This document shows, piece by piece, positions 1 through 8,855 of a stretch of 64,000 bases of DNA. The notes under the pieces were generated by a model that was given only the letters and a program-made list of their open reading frames with translations, was not told the DNA's origin and made no database searches. The first letter of the stretch is position 1, and every line of letters begins with the position of its first letter. This DNA comes from Actinoallomurus iriomotensis (GTDB lineage Bacteria; Actinomycetota; Actinomycetes; Streptosporangiales; Streptosporangiaceae): contig NZ_BSTJ01000004.1 in the NCBI RefSeq assembly GCF_030269445.1, positions 1-64,000 on the forward strand, read 5' to 3'. The position numbers and the translations under genes are program-made.

Positions 1-265
1 GGCGCATGAAAGCCAGCGTGGCCGATCACCGACGCGAACCGGCGATCAGCGGGCGTCCTGGTGCGATTCCGCCCGTTCCAGGTGCCTCCCGGAATTCCTG
101 GTGCGTTCCTGGAATCCCCCCGGACGGGGTCTCGGCGGTACAGACAGGAACAAGAACGCGAACTTCTGGATAACTCGCGGCGCCCGGCACCGCCCGGGCC
201 GCAGTGTGGATAGCCGCCCCGCAACGGGCGCTCAGGGGCGAGAACGCGCGAGACGGACGGAGCGG

Positions 266-2113
266 GTGTTGGACTCCTACGCCGATCAGAAGGCGGAGTT
301 CATCCGTGATCTGGTCGTCCGCATGGGCGGAATCGAGGCGGACGTCCTGGCGCGGCGCACCGGGCTGCTGGACGCGACGGTCCGCGCGTTGCTGGCCGGG
401 GACGGCGAGCTGATGTCCTGGGAGGTCGTCAGCGCCTGCTTGGCCGCGGCGGGCGTGGACGGCGTCGAGGTGAGCGAGGTACGCGGCCGGTGGGCGGCGG
501 CCGAGGCCGCCCGGTGGGAGGAGTGGGGAGGGCAACTGGTCGGCGCGTTCGAACGGAACGGGAACGGCAAACCGACGAAGGCGATCGAGACCTACCGGAC
601 GAAGGTCCCGTGGCGGCAGCTGACCGAACGGTACCCGGTGACGTTCAAGCCCTGGACCGAGCCGACGTTCACCGTCGACCGGCGGCTGCCCGACCCGTCC
701 ACGGCCAACGACATCCGGCACTTCTACGTGCTCCTGGCGGAGCTGCGGAAATGGGCGGGCTCGCCCCGGCAGTCCGAGATCGAGAAACGCTCGTGGGGCA
801 CGCTCCCCGACGCCACGATCAGCGCGATGCTCCAGAAGGATCGCTGGCGCACCACCAGCGACCGGGAACGCACCCGCGTCGGTCACTTCGCGCGAGCCTG
901 CGGGCTACCCGCCGCGGAGATCGCACGCTGGGTCGAGGCGTACGAACGGGTCCGGCACATCCTGCCGACGGACGACCTGGCCGGTGCCCGCGCCGAGGGC
1001 GCCGAGCTGCGGCGGCGACTCGCCGCCGTCCAGACGGAGGCGGCGGAGCTGCGGGAACGCCTGGCGGCGGCCGAGAGCGAACGACACGCCGGCCCGGAGG
1101 CCCGCCCGGACACGACCACGGCCACGCGGCGGTGGAGAGCCGGCCGGCGGTGGTCACTGTCGGTCGCCACCGCCGCGGTGGTGGTGTTCGCCGCCGGTGC
1201 CGGCGTGGGCCGGCTGGCCGGCGGAGCCGCCTCGCCCGGCTCCCTGTGCTTCACCGGGACACTGCACCTCGTCGGCTCCACCGCGTTCGAACGGACGGCC
1301 GACATCATCCGGCGGGGCTATGAGGACCGGTGCCCGCACGCGAAGATCGAGGTGAGCGCGATCGGGTCGAACGAGGGAGTACGCGCCCTCACCGCCGGCA
1401 ACGCCGCGTCGACCGTCGCGATGCACGACGGCTATCTCGCGCCCGACTCCGATGAGGTCAGGCTGCGCGGTTTCCGTGGCTACCCGGTCGCCCTGGTCGC
1501 GTTCGCCGTCATCGCCAACAGGGACACGAACGTGACCGGTCTGTCCCTGCGCGACCTGCGTTCCATCTACGCGCAGAACACCGGCCCGACCGACTGGAAC
1601 CGGTTCAAGGGCGGCGCCGACCTGCCGATACGGCTGGTCAGCAGGACCGAGGGCTCGGGCACCCGGGGCATCTTCGAGGAGCACGTGCTGAAAGGACCCG
1701 AGCCGGACCTGTCGTCCAGCGACTGCCGGCGCAAGGACGACCTCCGCGTCGCGCTCCACGTCATCCGCTGCGAGCGCAGCAGCCAGGCGCAGGTCCTCGA
1801 CACCGTCGACACCGTCCCCGGCACGATCGGTTACGCCGAAGTGCACGTCGCTTCGGACGCCCGCCGCTACCCCAACGTGCGCATCCTCGCCCTGGACGGC
1901 AGGACGCCGACGGCGTCCCGGGCGATGGACCGCTACTCGTTCGTCGCCCCGGAGATCTTCTACACCGACGGGCCACCGCCCAACGGCAGCTCCGCTTCGG
2001 CGTTCCTCACGTTCCTCGCCACCGACGACGCCAGGAGGCTGCTCCAGCAGGCGGGCGCTCCCGCCTGCGTCACCCCGGCCGCACTGCTCTCGGCTCCCTG
2101 CCAGGCGAACTGA
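266..2113 (+). CDS. Membrane-anchored PstS-like phosphate/ligand-binding domain with cytoplasmic N-terminal region
   Basis: The C-terminal ~260 residues look like a PstS-type periplasmic binding domain: it opens with LVGSTAFERTADIIRRGY and carries SRTEGSGTR, which matches the anion-binding loop of phosphate-binding proteins. Before it lie one hydrophobic segment (SVATAAVVVFAAGAGVG) and a short coiled coil (GAELRRRLAAVQTEAAELRERL). The first ~230 residues are soluble and helical and resemble the helix-turn-helix-like N-termini of actinomycete regulators (LARRTGLLDATVRALLAG), but no family is certain. The layout suggests a one-pass membrane protein with the binding domain outside, perhaps a sensor rather than a transporter part; no pst permease or ATPase genes are adjacent. 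The start is uncertain: the frame is open from 101. GTG at 266 or TTG at 269 sits behind a GGAG and just before the first protein-like sequence. Confidence 0.6.
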   Translation: MLDSYADQKAEFIRDLVVRMGGIEADVLARRTGLLDATVRALLAGDGELMSWEVVSACLAAAGVDGVEVSEVRGRWAAAEAARWEEWGGQLVGAFERNGNGKPTKAIETYRTKVPWRQLTERYPVTFKPWTEPTFTVDRRLPDPSTANDIRHFYVLLAELRKWAGSPRQSEIEKRSWGTLPDATISAMLQKDRWRTTSDRERTRVGHFARACGLPAAEIARWVEAYERVRHILPTDDLAGARAEGAELRRRLAAVQTEAAELRERLAAAESERHAGPEARPDTTTATRRWRAGRRWSLSVATAAVVVFAAGAGVGRLAGGAASPGSLCFTGTLHLVGSTAFERTADIIRRGYEDRCPHAKIEVSAIGSNEGVRALTAGNAASTVAMHDGYLAPDSDEVRLRGFRGYPVALVAFAVIANRDTNVTGLSLRDLRSIYAQNTGPTDWNRFKGGADLPIRLVSRTEGSGTRGIFEEHVLKGPEPDLSSSDCRRKDDLRVALHVIRCERSSQAQVLDTVDTVPGTIGYAEVHVASDARRYPNVRILALDGRTPTASRAMDRYSFVAPEIFYTDGPPPNGSSASAFLTFLATDDARRLLQQAGAPACVTPAALLSAPCQAN

Positions 2114-2129
2114 GACCCAACGCGTCCCC

Positions 2130-2960
2130 TCAGACGTGGCAGCGCACGTTGACCAGGAGCGTGTCACCGGACAGGCCGGCCAGATAGCCGTCGATGTGGT
2201 CTTGGCCCGCCGTCAGCTCCGGTTCGTGGGGGCACCGGGCAGGACTGTGGCAGGCTCCGTGGATCCCCGGGCCACCGTCCTCGTACCACCAGCCCTCCAG
2301 GGTGAGGACATCGCGTTGGCGCAGAGCTCTCCGTTCGATGAACTCCTCCCTGCTTACGCGTCCGACCTCGACGACCGGGTCGGCGAATCGCAGGAACTGG
2401 TACCGGTAGCGTTCGGTGGGCAGCGTCTCCAGATAGCCGTCGAAGGCCTTGACGAGCGGCTGGGCGCGGTAGTCGGCTGCGGCCTGATCGAGTGAGTAGG
2501 TCCGGAACTCGGCCACCTTGCGGTCGTGATAGACCTGCCAGGGCCGAGATGGTGGCAGTTCCGCCGCCAGTTTCCGCCACATCTGCCACGCCGCGTCGGC
2601 CAAATCACGGGCTTCCTCGCGCGACGAGGAGAAGTCGAGGAGTTCGCGAGGCCCGCCCGCGCACCAGCCGAAGTCGTTGGAGACCGGCTCGTGCCCGGTC
2701 AGCCACCGGTTCGGGAGCTCGTGGATCAGTCTGGGGTCCCGCTCATGGCCGGGAAGAACGTTGAACCCGCCGCCGTGCGCCGTGCCACCGGTGATGCACC
2801 AGGAGTCCCAGATATCCAGCTCGTCGCCGCGCAGGTAGTCGATCGCGAAGGGCGCCATCGCCGCTGCGACCGCTGCTTCTACTCGACCGGCCTCTCGCGC
2901 AGGTAGACACACCGTAATACCCATTCCGGCCATGGGGACATTGGAGCATTCTTCCGGCAC
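2130..2960 (-). CDS. Hypothetical protein, ~270 aa
   Basis: I do not recognise the family. The protein is soluble, with no signal peptide or membrane segment, and rich in tryptophan and acidic residues (DELDIWDSWCITGG, WQMWRKLAAELPP, GWWYEDGG). The first ~12 codons may not be translated: starts at 2960 (GTG), 2933 (ATG) and 2924 (ATG) are all possible and none has a good ribosome-binding site. It is convergent with the PstS-like gene, whose stop is 16 bp away. Codon use is typical of the window, so it is probably a real gene, but its role is unknown and unlinked to the sugar genes. Confidence 0.6.
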   Translation of the reverse strand: MPEECSNVPMAGMGITVCLPAREAGRVEAAVAAAMAPFAIDYLRGDELDIWDSWCITGGTAHGGGFNVLPGHERDPRLIHELPNRWLTGHEPVSNDFGWCAGGPRELLDFSSSREEARDLADAAWQMWRKLAAELPPSRPWQVYHDRKVAEFRTYSLDQAAADYRAQPLVKAFDGYLETLPTERYRYQFLRFADPVVEVGRVSREEFIERRALRQRDVLTLEGWWYEDGGPGIHGACHSPARCPHEPELTAGQDHIDGYLAGLSGDTLLVNVRCHV

Positions 2961-3013
2961 CGTCGACCAGGGAAGATCGCCGCTTCACCATCTCTCAGGC
3001 TCCGGACGGCCGG

Positions 3014-3043
3014 GGCCCGGCACCGGCGGACCGGTGCCGGGCC
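3014..3043 (-). terminator. Hairpin after the GH28 gene
   Basis: A perfect 13-bp inverted repeat (GGCCCGGCACCGG, 4-nt loop, complement) lies 6 bp beyond the stop of the leftward polygalacturonase gene. There is no T run, which is usual for actinomycete terminators. Confidence 0.6.
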
Positions 3044-3048
3044 GGGGT

Positions 3049-4473
3049 TCAGTTGGTCGCCGGCTCGAGCGGCTTGCCGTTGACGGTGACGTCGTTGAGC
3101 ACAAGCCCCTCGACGTCCTCCACGATGTCGGTGTTGGTCGCCTTGTCGAACACGCAGTGGGTGAGGGTGATGTCGCGGATCGGGTCGTCGGGGTAGCCGC
3201 GCATCTCGAACACCCTGTTGGTGGTGCCGACGTGCAGGTTCTCGACGTTGATGCCGCTCACCGAGGGGTTGTACGGGTGGCCGGGGCCTTCGTCGTAGTA
3301 GAAGTCGATCTGGATCGCGGCGTCCGCGATCTGGGTCACCTCGACGTCGCGCATGTGGACGTCGTGGATGTAGCCGCCGCGTACGGAGTTGGTCTTGAGG
3401 CGCAGGCCGTATCCGAGGTTCGGGCTGGTCATCCGCAGGTTCTGGGCGAAGACCCCGCTGATGCCCCCGCTCTCCTCACTGCCCATCGTCACGCCGCCGT
3501 GGCCGTCGCGCATCTCACAGTTCTCGACCAGGATGTTCCGGCTGGGCACGTTGACCCGGCGGCCGTCGGCGTTGCGCCCGGACTTGATGGCGATGCAGTC
3601 GTCGCCGGTGTCGAAGGTACTGCCGGTGATGACCACGTCGGTGCACGACTCGGGGTCGCAGCCGTCGTTGTTGGGCCCGTGGCTGGAGACCGTGACGTTC
3701 CGTACGAGCACCCGCTGCGAGAGCACCGGGTGGATCTCCCACATCGGCGAGTTGACGATGGTGACGTCCTCGATGAGCACGTCACGGCAGCGGTACGGCT
3801 GGACCATGTTCGGCCGGAGGTAGTGCCCGGGGCCGAAGACGCGTTCGCGCACCGGGACGCCGCGGTCGGCCATGTCCTGCAGTGCGTTCCAGTCGTCGCC
3901 CTGCGTCGGGATGCCCTGCGTCCAGCCGTAGCGCGTGCTGCCCGTCCACGGCCACCAGGCGGTGTTGCCGGCCTGCCCGTCGAGCGTGCCCTTGCCGGTG
4001 ACCGCGACGTTGCGGGCGCCGTACGCGTAGATGAAGGGCGAGTAGTTGTAGCACTCGATGCCCTGCCAGCGGGTGTAGACGGGCGGGTACTTCTGGGGGT
4101 CCGTGCTGAACAGGATCGTGGCGCCCTCGCTCACGTGGAGGTCCACGAAGCTGCGCAGGTTGATCGGCCCGGTCAGGTACCGGCCGGGCGGCACGATCAC
4201 GTGGCCGCCGCCGCGTCGCGCGCAGGTGCCGATCGCCGCCTCGAACGCCCGGGTGCAGTCGGTGACCCCGTCGCCCTTCGCGCCGAAGTCGGTGATCCGG
4301 TACTCATGGTGCGGGAACTTCGGCGCCCGCACCCGTCTGCGGATCGCGTCGGCGGTCTTCCAGGGATCCGTCTGGGCGAAGGCCGGTCGGCCGACCGCCG
4401 CGGCCAGCAGGCCGCCGCCCAGTATCGCCCCGCCCATTCCCAGCACCCGGCGTCGTGGCCAGTTTTCGGTCAT
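3049..4473 (-). CDS. Secreted polygalacturonase-like glycoside hydrolase, family GH28
   Basis: A 474-aa right-handed beta-helix pectinase predicted to hydrolyse galacturonide links in pectin or rhamnogalacturonan outside the cell. The N-terminus has a twin-arginine signal (RRRVLGMGGAILGGG, ending AFA). The enzyme opens with ITDFGAKGDGVTDCTRAF, a pectinase N-terminal motif. It has the GH28 catalytic set in order: NNDGCDPESC, TGDDCIAIKSG, GHGGVTMGSE and GLRLKTN, covering the three acidic residues, the GHG histidine and the RxK-like binding site. It lies 33 bp downstream of the GH31 gene on the same strand, so the two are probably co-transcribed from the promoter with the operator at 7071. A second GH28 gene of nearly the same size lies at 51738-53210. 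Exo- or endo-action and the exact linkage cannot be told from sequence. Confidence 0.9.
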   Translation of the reverse strand: MTENWPRRRVLGMGGAILGGGLLAAAVGRPAFAQTDPWKTADAIRRRVRAPKFPHHEYRITDFGAKGDGVTDCTRAFEAAIGTCARRGGGHVIVPPGRYLTGPINLRSFVDLHVSEGATILFSTDPQKYPPVYTRWQGIECYNYSPFIYAYGARNVAVTGKGTLDGQAGNTAWWPWTGSTRYGWTQGIPTQGDDWNALQDMADRGVPVRERVFGPGHYLRPNMVQPYRCRDVLIEDVTIVNSPMWEIHPVLSQRVLVRNVTVSSHGPNNDGCDPESCTDVVITGSTFDTGDDCIAIKSGRNADGRRVNVPSRNILVENCEMRDGHGGVTMGSEESGGISGVFAQNLRMTSPNLGYGLRLKTNSVRGGYIHDVHMRDVEVTQIADAAIQIDFYYDEGPGHPYNPSVSGINVENLHVGTTNRVFEMRGYPDDPIRDITLTHCVFDKATNTDIVEDVEGLVLNDVTVNGKPLEPATN

Positions 4474-4506
4474 TTGTCCTCCTGAGACGGAAGTTGACGG
4501 TCAAGG

Positions 4507-7053
4507 TCATCGAATGGTCACGTTCGCGGCGCCCGCGTGCGGGAGCAGCTTGAGGACGACGCCGCCGAACGGGCCCTGGGTGAAGGTCCAGCCGTCGTCC
4601 GCGGCCCCCAGCGCAGCGGCGTCCGCCGCCTTCGGGAGCGGGCGGCCGTTCACGGTCACGGAGCGGGGCGCGCTCGGCAGCAGCACCCGGACCTGGGCCC
4701 TGGCCGGGGCGCCGGTCAGCCGCAGCCGTACCGTCCCGCCTCGGGTGGACGCGTCGAGTCGTCCCTGGTCGGAGCCGACGGGCCGGGCGTCGCCCGCGCC
4801 CGGGGCGTACATCCACCCGGACCGGCCCTGCCTGGACAGGTCGTCGGTGCCCCAGTCACCGGTGGCCCGGTCGTGGAAGCCGATGGCGGTGCCCGCCCGC
4901 AGGTAGAGCGGGAACTCGTCCGGGCCCGTCCTCCGGGTGACCGTACGCCCGCCGGTGACGGTCTGGCCGCTGTACAGGTCGACCCAGGTTCCGGCGGGCA
5001 GGGAGACGCTCACCGGTGTCGGCTCGCCCGCCGCGCCGTCGGTGCCGGCGCGGTCGGCGGTGACCGGCGCGGCGAGCAGGTCCGGGCCGACCATGAACTC
5101 CTGGTCCTGGGCCCAGGCGGTCTGGTCTCCGGGGTACTGGAAACCGACCGCGCGCATGATGGGCACGCCGGTGCGGGCGGCCTGGCGGGCCAGGCCGTAC
5201 AGGTAGGGGAAGAGCTCGTAGTGCAGCACGACGGCGTCGCGGAAGCGCCGGACGGTGTCCGCGTCGTACTTCCACGGGGTGGCGTTCAGCCCCGCTCCCC
5301 CGACCTCGAACACCGGGCTGACCGCGCTGAACTGCGCCCAGCGGCTGAACAGCGACGGCGCCGGGCTGTTCGTCGCGTCGGCGGGTTTCTGGGGGTCGAT
5401 GCCGCCGGTGTCCGATCCCCAGGCGAAGTGCCCGGTCAGTGACTCGCTCACGCCGTAGCGGAGCTCGGTGCGCAGCGCGGCGAAGGTCTCGTAGCCGTCG
5501 CTGCCCCACATGCCGTGCGTGTTCTCGGCGGTGCCGGGCGCTCCGGCGCGGACCAGCGTCTCGAAGTCGTTCCCGTGCACGGCGCGCAGCGCTTCGGTGA
5601 CCGCGGCGTGGTACAGCTCGGGGTAACGCAGGTAGAGCCCGGCCCCGGATCCGCCGGCGAGCGGCGTGGTCTCCAGCCGGTACTCCTCGCCCCGATCCTC
5701 CTTGACCATGTCGACGCCCATGCCAAACAGGCGCGTCAGCTGGTCGACGTAGTACTTCCGCGCCGCCGGGATGGTGAAGTCGATGTAGTTCGTGCCCGGG
5801 ACGAGCCAGTCGTTCTCGGCCCAGACGTCATTGATCCCGGCGCAGGACCCGCCGCCCTGCGAGGACGACGGTGAGGACGCCGTCGACGTCACCCAGAGCC
5901 CGAATCTCACCCCCTGGGCGTGGATGGTGTCGATCATCTGCCGCGGATCGGGGAAGAAGGTCGGGTCGAACCGGCCGCTGTTCGTGCAGGCGCTGCCGTT
6001 GATCCGGTGGGTGTTGCCGGCGGGCTGCCGCTCCCACGGGTTGTCGATGAAGACGGTGCCGAGCGGGATGTTCAGCTTCTTCATCTCGGCGACGTCGTCG
6101 AGCACCTGGGCCTGGTCGGCGTTGACGTCCCGCCACTTGATCAGCGCGAACTGGCCGGGAGGCGGCAGGCTCGGCATGCCGACGGTGCGGTAGTAGCCGG
6201 TGGTGACCTCCGACGGCGAGCCGGCGTACACGTCGTAGGTCAGTTCGCTGTCCTTCACGCAGATCTGCACGCGGTCGGGCTGGGCGGTCGCGGCCACCGG
6301 GCAGGCGTACGGCTGCGGCTCGCCGGACGGGACGCTCGGCGTGCGCCCGCAGTTCGGCCCGTCGCTCACCTGGGTCGCGCCGGGGAAGGCGAACCGGCCG
6401 ATGTGCGTCGTGTCCGCGTGGAACCCGTAGCCGCCGGAGCTCAGGTAGAAGGTGCTGGCGCTCTGCTCCTGGTTCTGGCAGTAGTCGCCCGCCTCGTTGC
6501 CCTCCTTGCCGGGGCTCCACCCCCGGATGTGCCCGCGCAGGTCGACGTAGGCCGCCGAACTGCCGCCGAGGTAGTGCTCGTCGCCACGTGCGGTCAGCGC
6601 CTCGAAGACGGCGGTGACGTCGCTCGCGGGCGAGAACGACCAGCGGACGTGGAGGCCCTGGGCCGTACGGGTGACGTTCACGGTGGCGGTACGCCCGGGT
6701 TCGTCGGTCGCCACGGTGTACGCGATGCCGCCGGGGATCGTGTGCCGCGAGACGAGATCCGTCAGCCGGTGGTACGTGGCGCCGTCCCGGCTGGAGGCGG
6801 TCCCGCCGACCTGGTACGACAGCCGGCCCCCCGGTCCTGCCGCCGATCCGCCCGCCTCGGCCGTGACCGGCCGCCCGTTCCGCAGGAAGCTCAGCCCGAA
6901 CGGGCCGGCGGTGGCCCGCCAGCCGATCACGGCCGGAGCCGCGGCGGACCGGGCCGCGGGCGCGGACGGCGCGAGGGACGCCGGTATCAGCAGGGCGACC
7001 GGCAGTATCGCCGACCGCCGTCGCAGGGATGTGGTCGTTGTTCGGGGGATCAC
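4507..7053 (-). CDS. Secreted glycoside hydrolase, family GH31 (alpha-glycosidase)
   Basis: A 848-aa protein with a signal peptide (SAILPVALLIPASLAPSAPA), an N-terminal beta domain, a GH31 TIM barrel and C-terminal beta domains. Barrel landmarks are LIKWRDVNADQAQVLDD, GTVFIDNPWERQP, the nucleophile region MVKEDRGEE and the later RAGAPGTAENTHGMWGSD and FAWGSDTGG with the acid/base region. GH31 covers alpha-glucosidases, alpha-xylosidases and alpha-galactosidases; the insertion of a Cys-rich loop around residues 225-270 and the pectinase neighbours argue for a plant-wall side chain rather than starch. The start is GTG at 7053, with GGAGG 10 bp upstream. The LacI-type operator (7071-7084) sits immediately upstream of that ribosome-binding site, so repressor binding should block initiation or early elongation. 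It is divergent from the lacI-type gene and first in a two-gene unit with GH28. Confidence 0.85.
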   Translation of the reverse strand: MIPRTTTTSLRRRSAILPVALLIPASLAPSAPAARSAAAPAVIGWRATAGPFGLSFLRNGRPVTAEAGGSAAGPGGRLSYQVGGTASSRDGATYHRLTDLVSRHTIPGGIAYTVATDEPGRTATVNVTRTAQGLHVRWSFSPASDVTAVFEALTARGDEHYLGGSSAAYVDLRGHIRGWSPGKEGNEAGDYCQNQEQSASTFYLSSGGYGFHADTTHIGRFAFPGATQVSDGPNCGRTPSVPSGEPQPYACPVAATAQPDRVQICVKDSELTYDVYAGSPSEVTTGYYRTVGMPSLPPPGQFALIKWRDVNADQAQVLDDVAEMKKLNIPLGTVFIDNPWERQPAGNTHRINGSACTNSGRFDPTFFPDPRQMIDTIHAQGVRFGLWVTSTASSPSSSQGGGSCAGINDVWAENDWLVPGTNYIDFTIPAARKYYVDQLTRLFGMGVDMVKEDRGEEYRLETTPLAGGSGAGLYLRYPELYHAAVTEALRAVHGNDFETLVRAGAPGTAENTHGMWGSDGYETFAALRTELRYGVSESLTGHFAWGSDTGGIDPQKPADATNSPAPSLFSRWAQFSAVSPVFEVGGAGLNATPWKYDADTVRRFRDAVVLHYELFPYLYGLARQAARTGVPIMRAVGFQYPGDQTAWAQDQEFMVGPDLLAAPVTADRAGTDGAAGEPTPVSVSLPAGTWVDLYSGQTVTGGRTVTRRTGPDEFPLYLRAGTAIGFHDRATGDWGTDDLSRQGRSGWMYAPGAGDARPVGSDQGRLDASTRGGTVRLRLTGAPARAQVRVLLPSAPRSVTVNGRPLPKAADAAALGAADDGWTFTQGPFGGVVLKLLPHAGAANVTIR

Positions 7054-7070
7054 GAGCCGATGCCTCCGCC

Positions 7071-7084
7071 GGAAAACCTTTTCC
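7071..7084 (+). promoter_or_regulatory. LacI-type operator copy 1 (GGAAAACCTTTTCC)
   Basis: An exact 14-bp copy with 6-bp arms GGAAAA/TTTTCC around a CC centre, in the 109-bp gap between the divergent GH31 and LacI-family genes. It lies 18 bp from the GH31 start and 79 bp from the regulator start, so it can serve both control of the hydrolase unit and autoregulation. It is AT-rich in a very GC-rich context, and the same word recurs upstream of five other units. Confidence 0.8.
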
Positions 7085-7162
7085 CCAAAAAATCACACGG
7101 AGGACCGGTTCCGTCAACCTCCAGCTCGATCTGACCGGCCGCATGCGCCAGGAGAGGCCGCC

Positions 7163-8242
7163 ATGTGGTGCAATGCCGCCATGGACAGGGTGCGAACCGA
7201 CGCGGGGGCGCGGCCGCCCCGAGCGACCATCATCGATGTCGCGCGGGAGGCCGCCGTATCGCCGGCAACCGTCTCGCGAGTCCTGACCGGCACCAAGCCG
7301 GTCTCGGCCGACCTGGAACAACGGGTACGCGACGCGGTGAACCGGCTGGGGTACCGGCCGAATCCGGCGGCGCAGGGACTGCTGCGCGGCGCCACCCACG
7401 CAGTGGGCGTCGTCGTGCCGGACGTCGGCAACCCGTACTTCGCCGAGGTGCTCAAGGGAGTGACGAACGCCGCCGAGGAGTCGGACTTCCGCACCCTCGT
7501 CGCGGACACCGGGGAGAAGGGCGGCGCCGAGCACGACGCGGCCTTGGAACTGTCCCGGTGGGCGGACGGCGTGGTGCTGTGCTCACCGCGGATGCCCCAG
7601 CGGGAGCTGGCGAAACTCGCCCAGGCGGTGCCCCACCTCGTGTGCGTGAACCGGGTGGGCCGGGGCGGCCAGGTCCCCGCCGTCGTCGTGGACTTCGAGG
7701 CGGGAATGGCCGGGATCTGCCGGCATCTGCGGGAGCTCGGCCACCGCCGGGTCGCCTACCTGCGCGGCCCGGCACGTGCGTGGTCGGAACGGGCCAGACA
7801 GCGGGCCCTGCGCGCGGCGTCCGGCCCGGACTTCGAGGTGTTCCAGGTGCCGTGCGGATCGAGCAGCGTCGACGGGCACCGCGCCGCCGACGCCGCCCTC
7901 GCCACCGGTGCGACCGCCGTGATGGCGTTCAGCGACTACGTCGCTCTGGGCGTGCTCGCCCGGTTCGACGAACTCGGCGTCTCGGTGCCTCGCGACGTCT
8001 CGCTCACCGGCTTCGACGACATCGCGCTGAGCGAGTTGCTGCGCCCCCGCCTGACGACGGTGAGGGTGAGCAAACAGGACCTGGGCCGCCGGGCATGGGA
8101 ACTGTTCGCCTCGAGCGGCGCCATCGACGGCGCCGGCGAGACCGGCCGGGTCGTCACGGCGAGCGCGGAACTGATCACCCGCGACTCGACCGCACCACCG
8201 GCGGGCGCCATCACCCCCCTACCGAAAACCGCCAAGGCCTGA
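7163..8242 (+). CDS. LacI-family transcriptional regulator of the pectin/rhamnogalacturonan regulon
   Basis: A 359-aa repressor. Residues ~19-75 form the LacI helix-turn-helix and hinge (TIIDVAREAAVSPATVSRVL, then RVRDAVNRLGYRPNPAAQGL). The rest is a periplasmic-binding-protein-like effector domain (VGVVVPDVGNPYFAEVLKG ... SLTGFDDIALSELLRPRLTT). The ATG at 7163 has GGAGAGG 5 bp upstream; ATG at 7181 is an alternative. It is divergent from GH31/GH28 and shares that intergenic region. Six copies of a 14-bp inverted repeat in front of hydrolase units here make it the obvious cognate regulator, although binding is inferred. The effector is probably an oligosaccharide or monosaccharide released from pectin. 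Confidence 0.9.
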   Translation: MWCNAAMDRVRTDAGARPPRATIIDVAREAAVSPATVSRVLTGTKPVSADLEQRVRDAVNRLGYRPNPAAQGLLRGATHAVGVVVPDVGNPYFAEVLKGVTNAAEESDFRTLVADTGEKGGAEHDAALELSRWADGVVLCSPRMPQRELAKLAQAVPHLVCVNRVGRGGQVPAVVVDFEAGMAGICRHLRELGHRRVAYLRGPARAWSERARQRALRAASGPDFEVFQVPCGSSSVDGHRAADAALATGATAVMAFSDYVALGVLARFDELGVSVPRDVSLTGFDDIALSELLRPRLTTVRVSKQDLGRRAWELFASSGAIDGAGETGRVVTASAELITRDSTAPPAGAITPLPKTAKA

Positions 8243-8249
8243 CCAACGG

Positions 8250-8740
8250 TCGGAAGGCCTCCCCCGCCCGGACCCCGACCGACGCCACACGACCCGACCG
8301 GACGGGCACAGCCCGACACCGCTCGAGCGAACCCGTACGGTCCCACCCGGTCAGCCGCACACGGCCCGGCACCTCGGACCGGGACGGAAGTGGCCCGGCC
8401 ACGCCCGACCGGACGGGTGCAACCCGGCCGGGCCAGTGGGCCGGCCAGGCGGACGTGATCCGGCCCCGACCGAACCGGACGGAAGCGGTCCGGACGCCGT
8501 CCCACCAGGCGAGGGCAGATGGCTTCCGACCGGACGGATGCGACCCGGCTCCAGCTGACCGGGCAGGTCCCGTCCGGTGCCGCCCACCGGACGGATGCCG
8601 TCCGACCTCACCTGGCCGGGCGAGTGCCTCGACCCCACCTGACCTGACGGGTCCCGTCCCGCCGCTTGGCCGGCCGGACTCAACGCTCGCCCGGTCGGGT
8701 CGGCGCGGGCCAGCGCCACCCCCGACCCGGCGGTGGCGCT
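8250..8740. repeat. Degenerate GACCGGACGG-rich low-complexity spacer
   Basis: The 613 bp between the LacI gene and the GH2 start has no convincing gene. Most of it is a patchwork of related words (GACCGGACGG(A/G)TG, CGACCCGG, CCGGTCCG) repeated irregularly on one strand, for example near 8298, 8408, 8478, 8530 and 8592. Spacing is uneven and copies are imperfect. Long open frames here on both strands are composition artefacts. It resembles decayed tandem-repeat DNA. Confidence 0.55.
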
Positions 8741-8742
8741 GG
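8710..8742 (+). terminator. Hairpin upstream of the GH2 promoter
   Basis: A perfect 11-bp inverted repeat CCAGCGCCACC with an 11-nt loop. It lies 468 bp after the LacI-gene stop and 55 bp before the GH2 operator, so it may insulate the GH2 promoter from upstream transcription. Confidence 0.4.
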
Positions 8743-8797
8743 GGAAAGACGGGGCCGGAGGGCTGTTGACCTCGCCTTCCTCTCGGGCCTACTTTGA

Positions 8798-8811
8798 GGA
8801 AAACCTTTTCC
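8798..8811 (+). promoter_or_regulatory. LacI-type operator copy 2
   Basis: An exact GGAAAACCTTTTCC, 44 bp before the GH2 start and upstream of its GGAGAGG ribosome-binding site, where it would overlap the promoter or early transcript. Confidence 0.8.
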
Positions 8812-8855
8812 CACCAAGGTGCGGATTCCACCCGGCCGCCCGGAGAGGACGGCAG

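Noticed and set aside
8250-8740. CRISPR-like array
   Set aside because: Repeats are short, unevenly spaced and imperfect, with no constant spacer length and no cas genes in the window.
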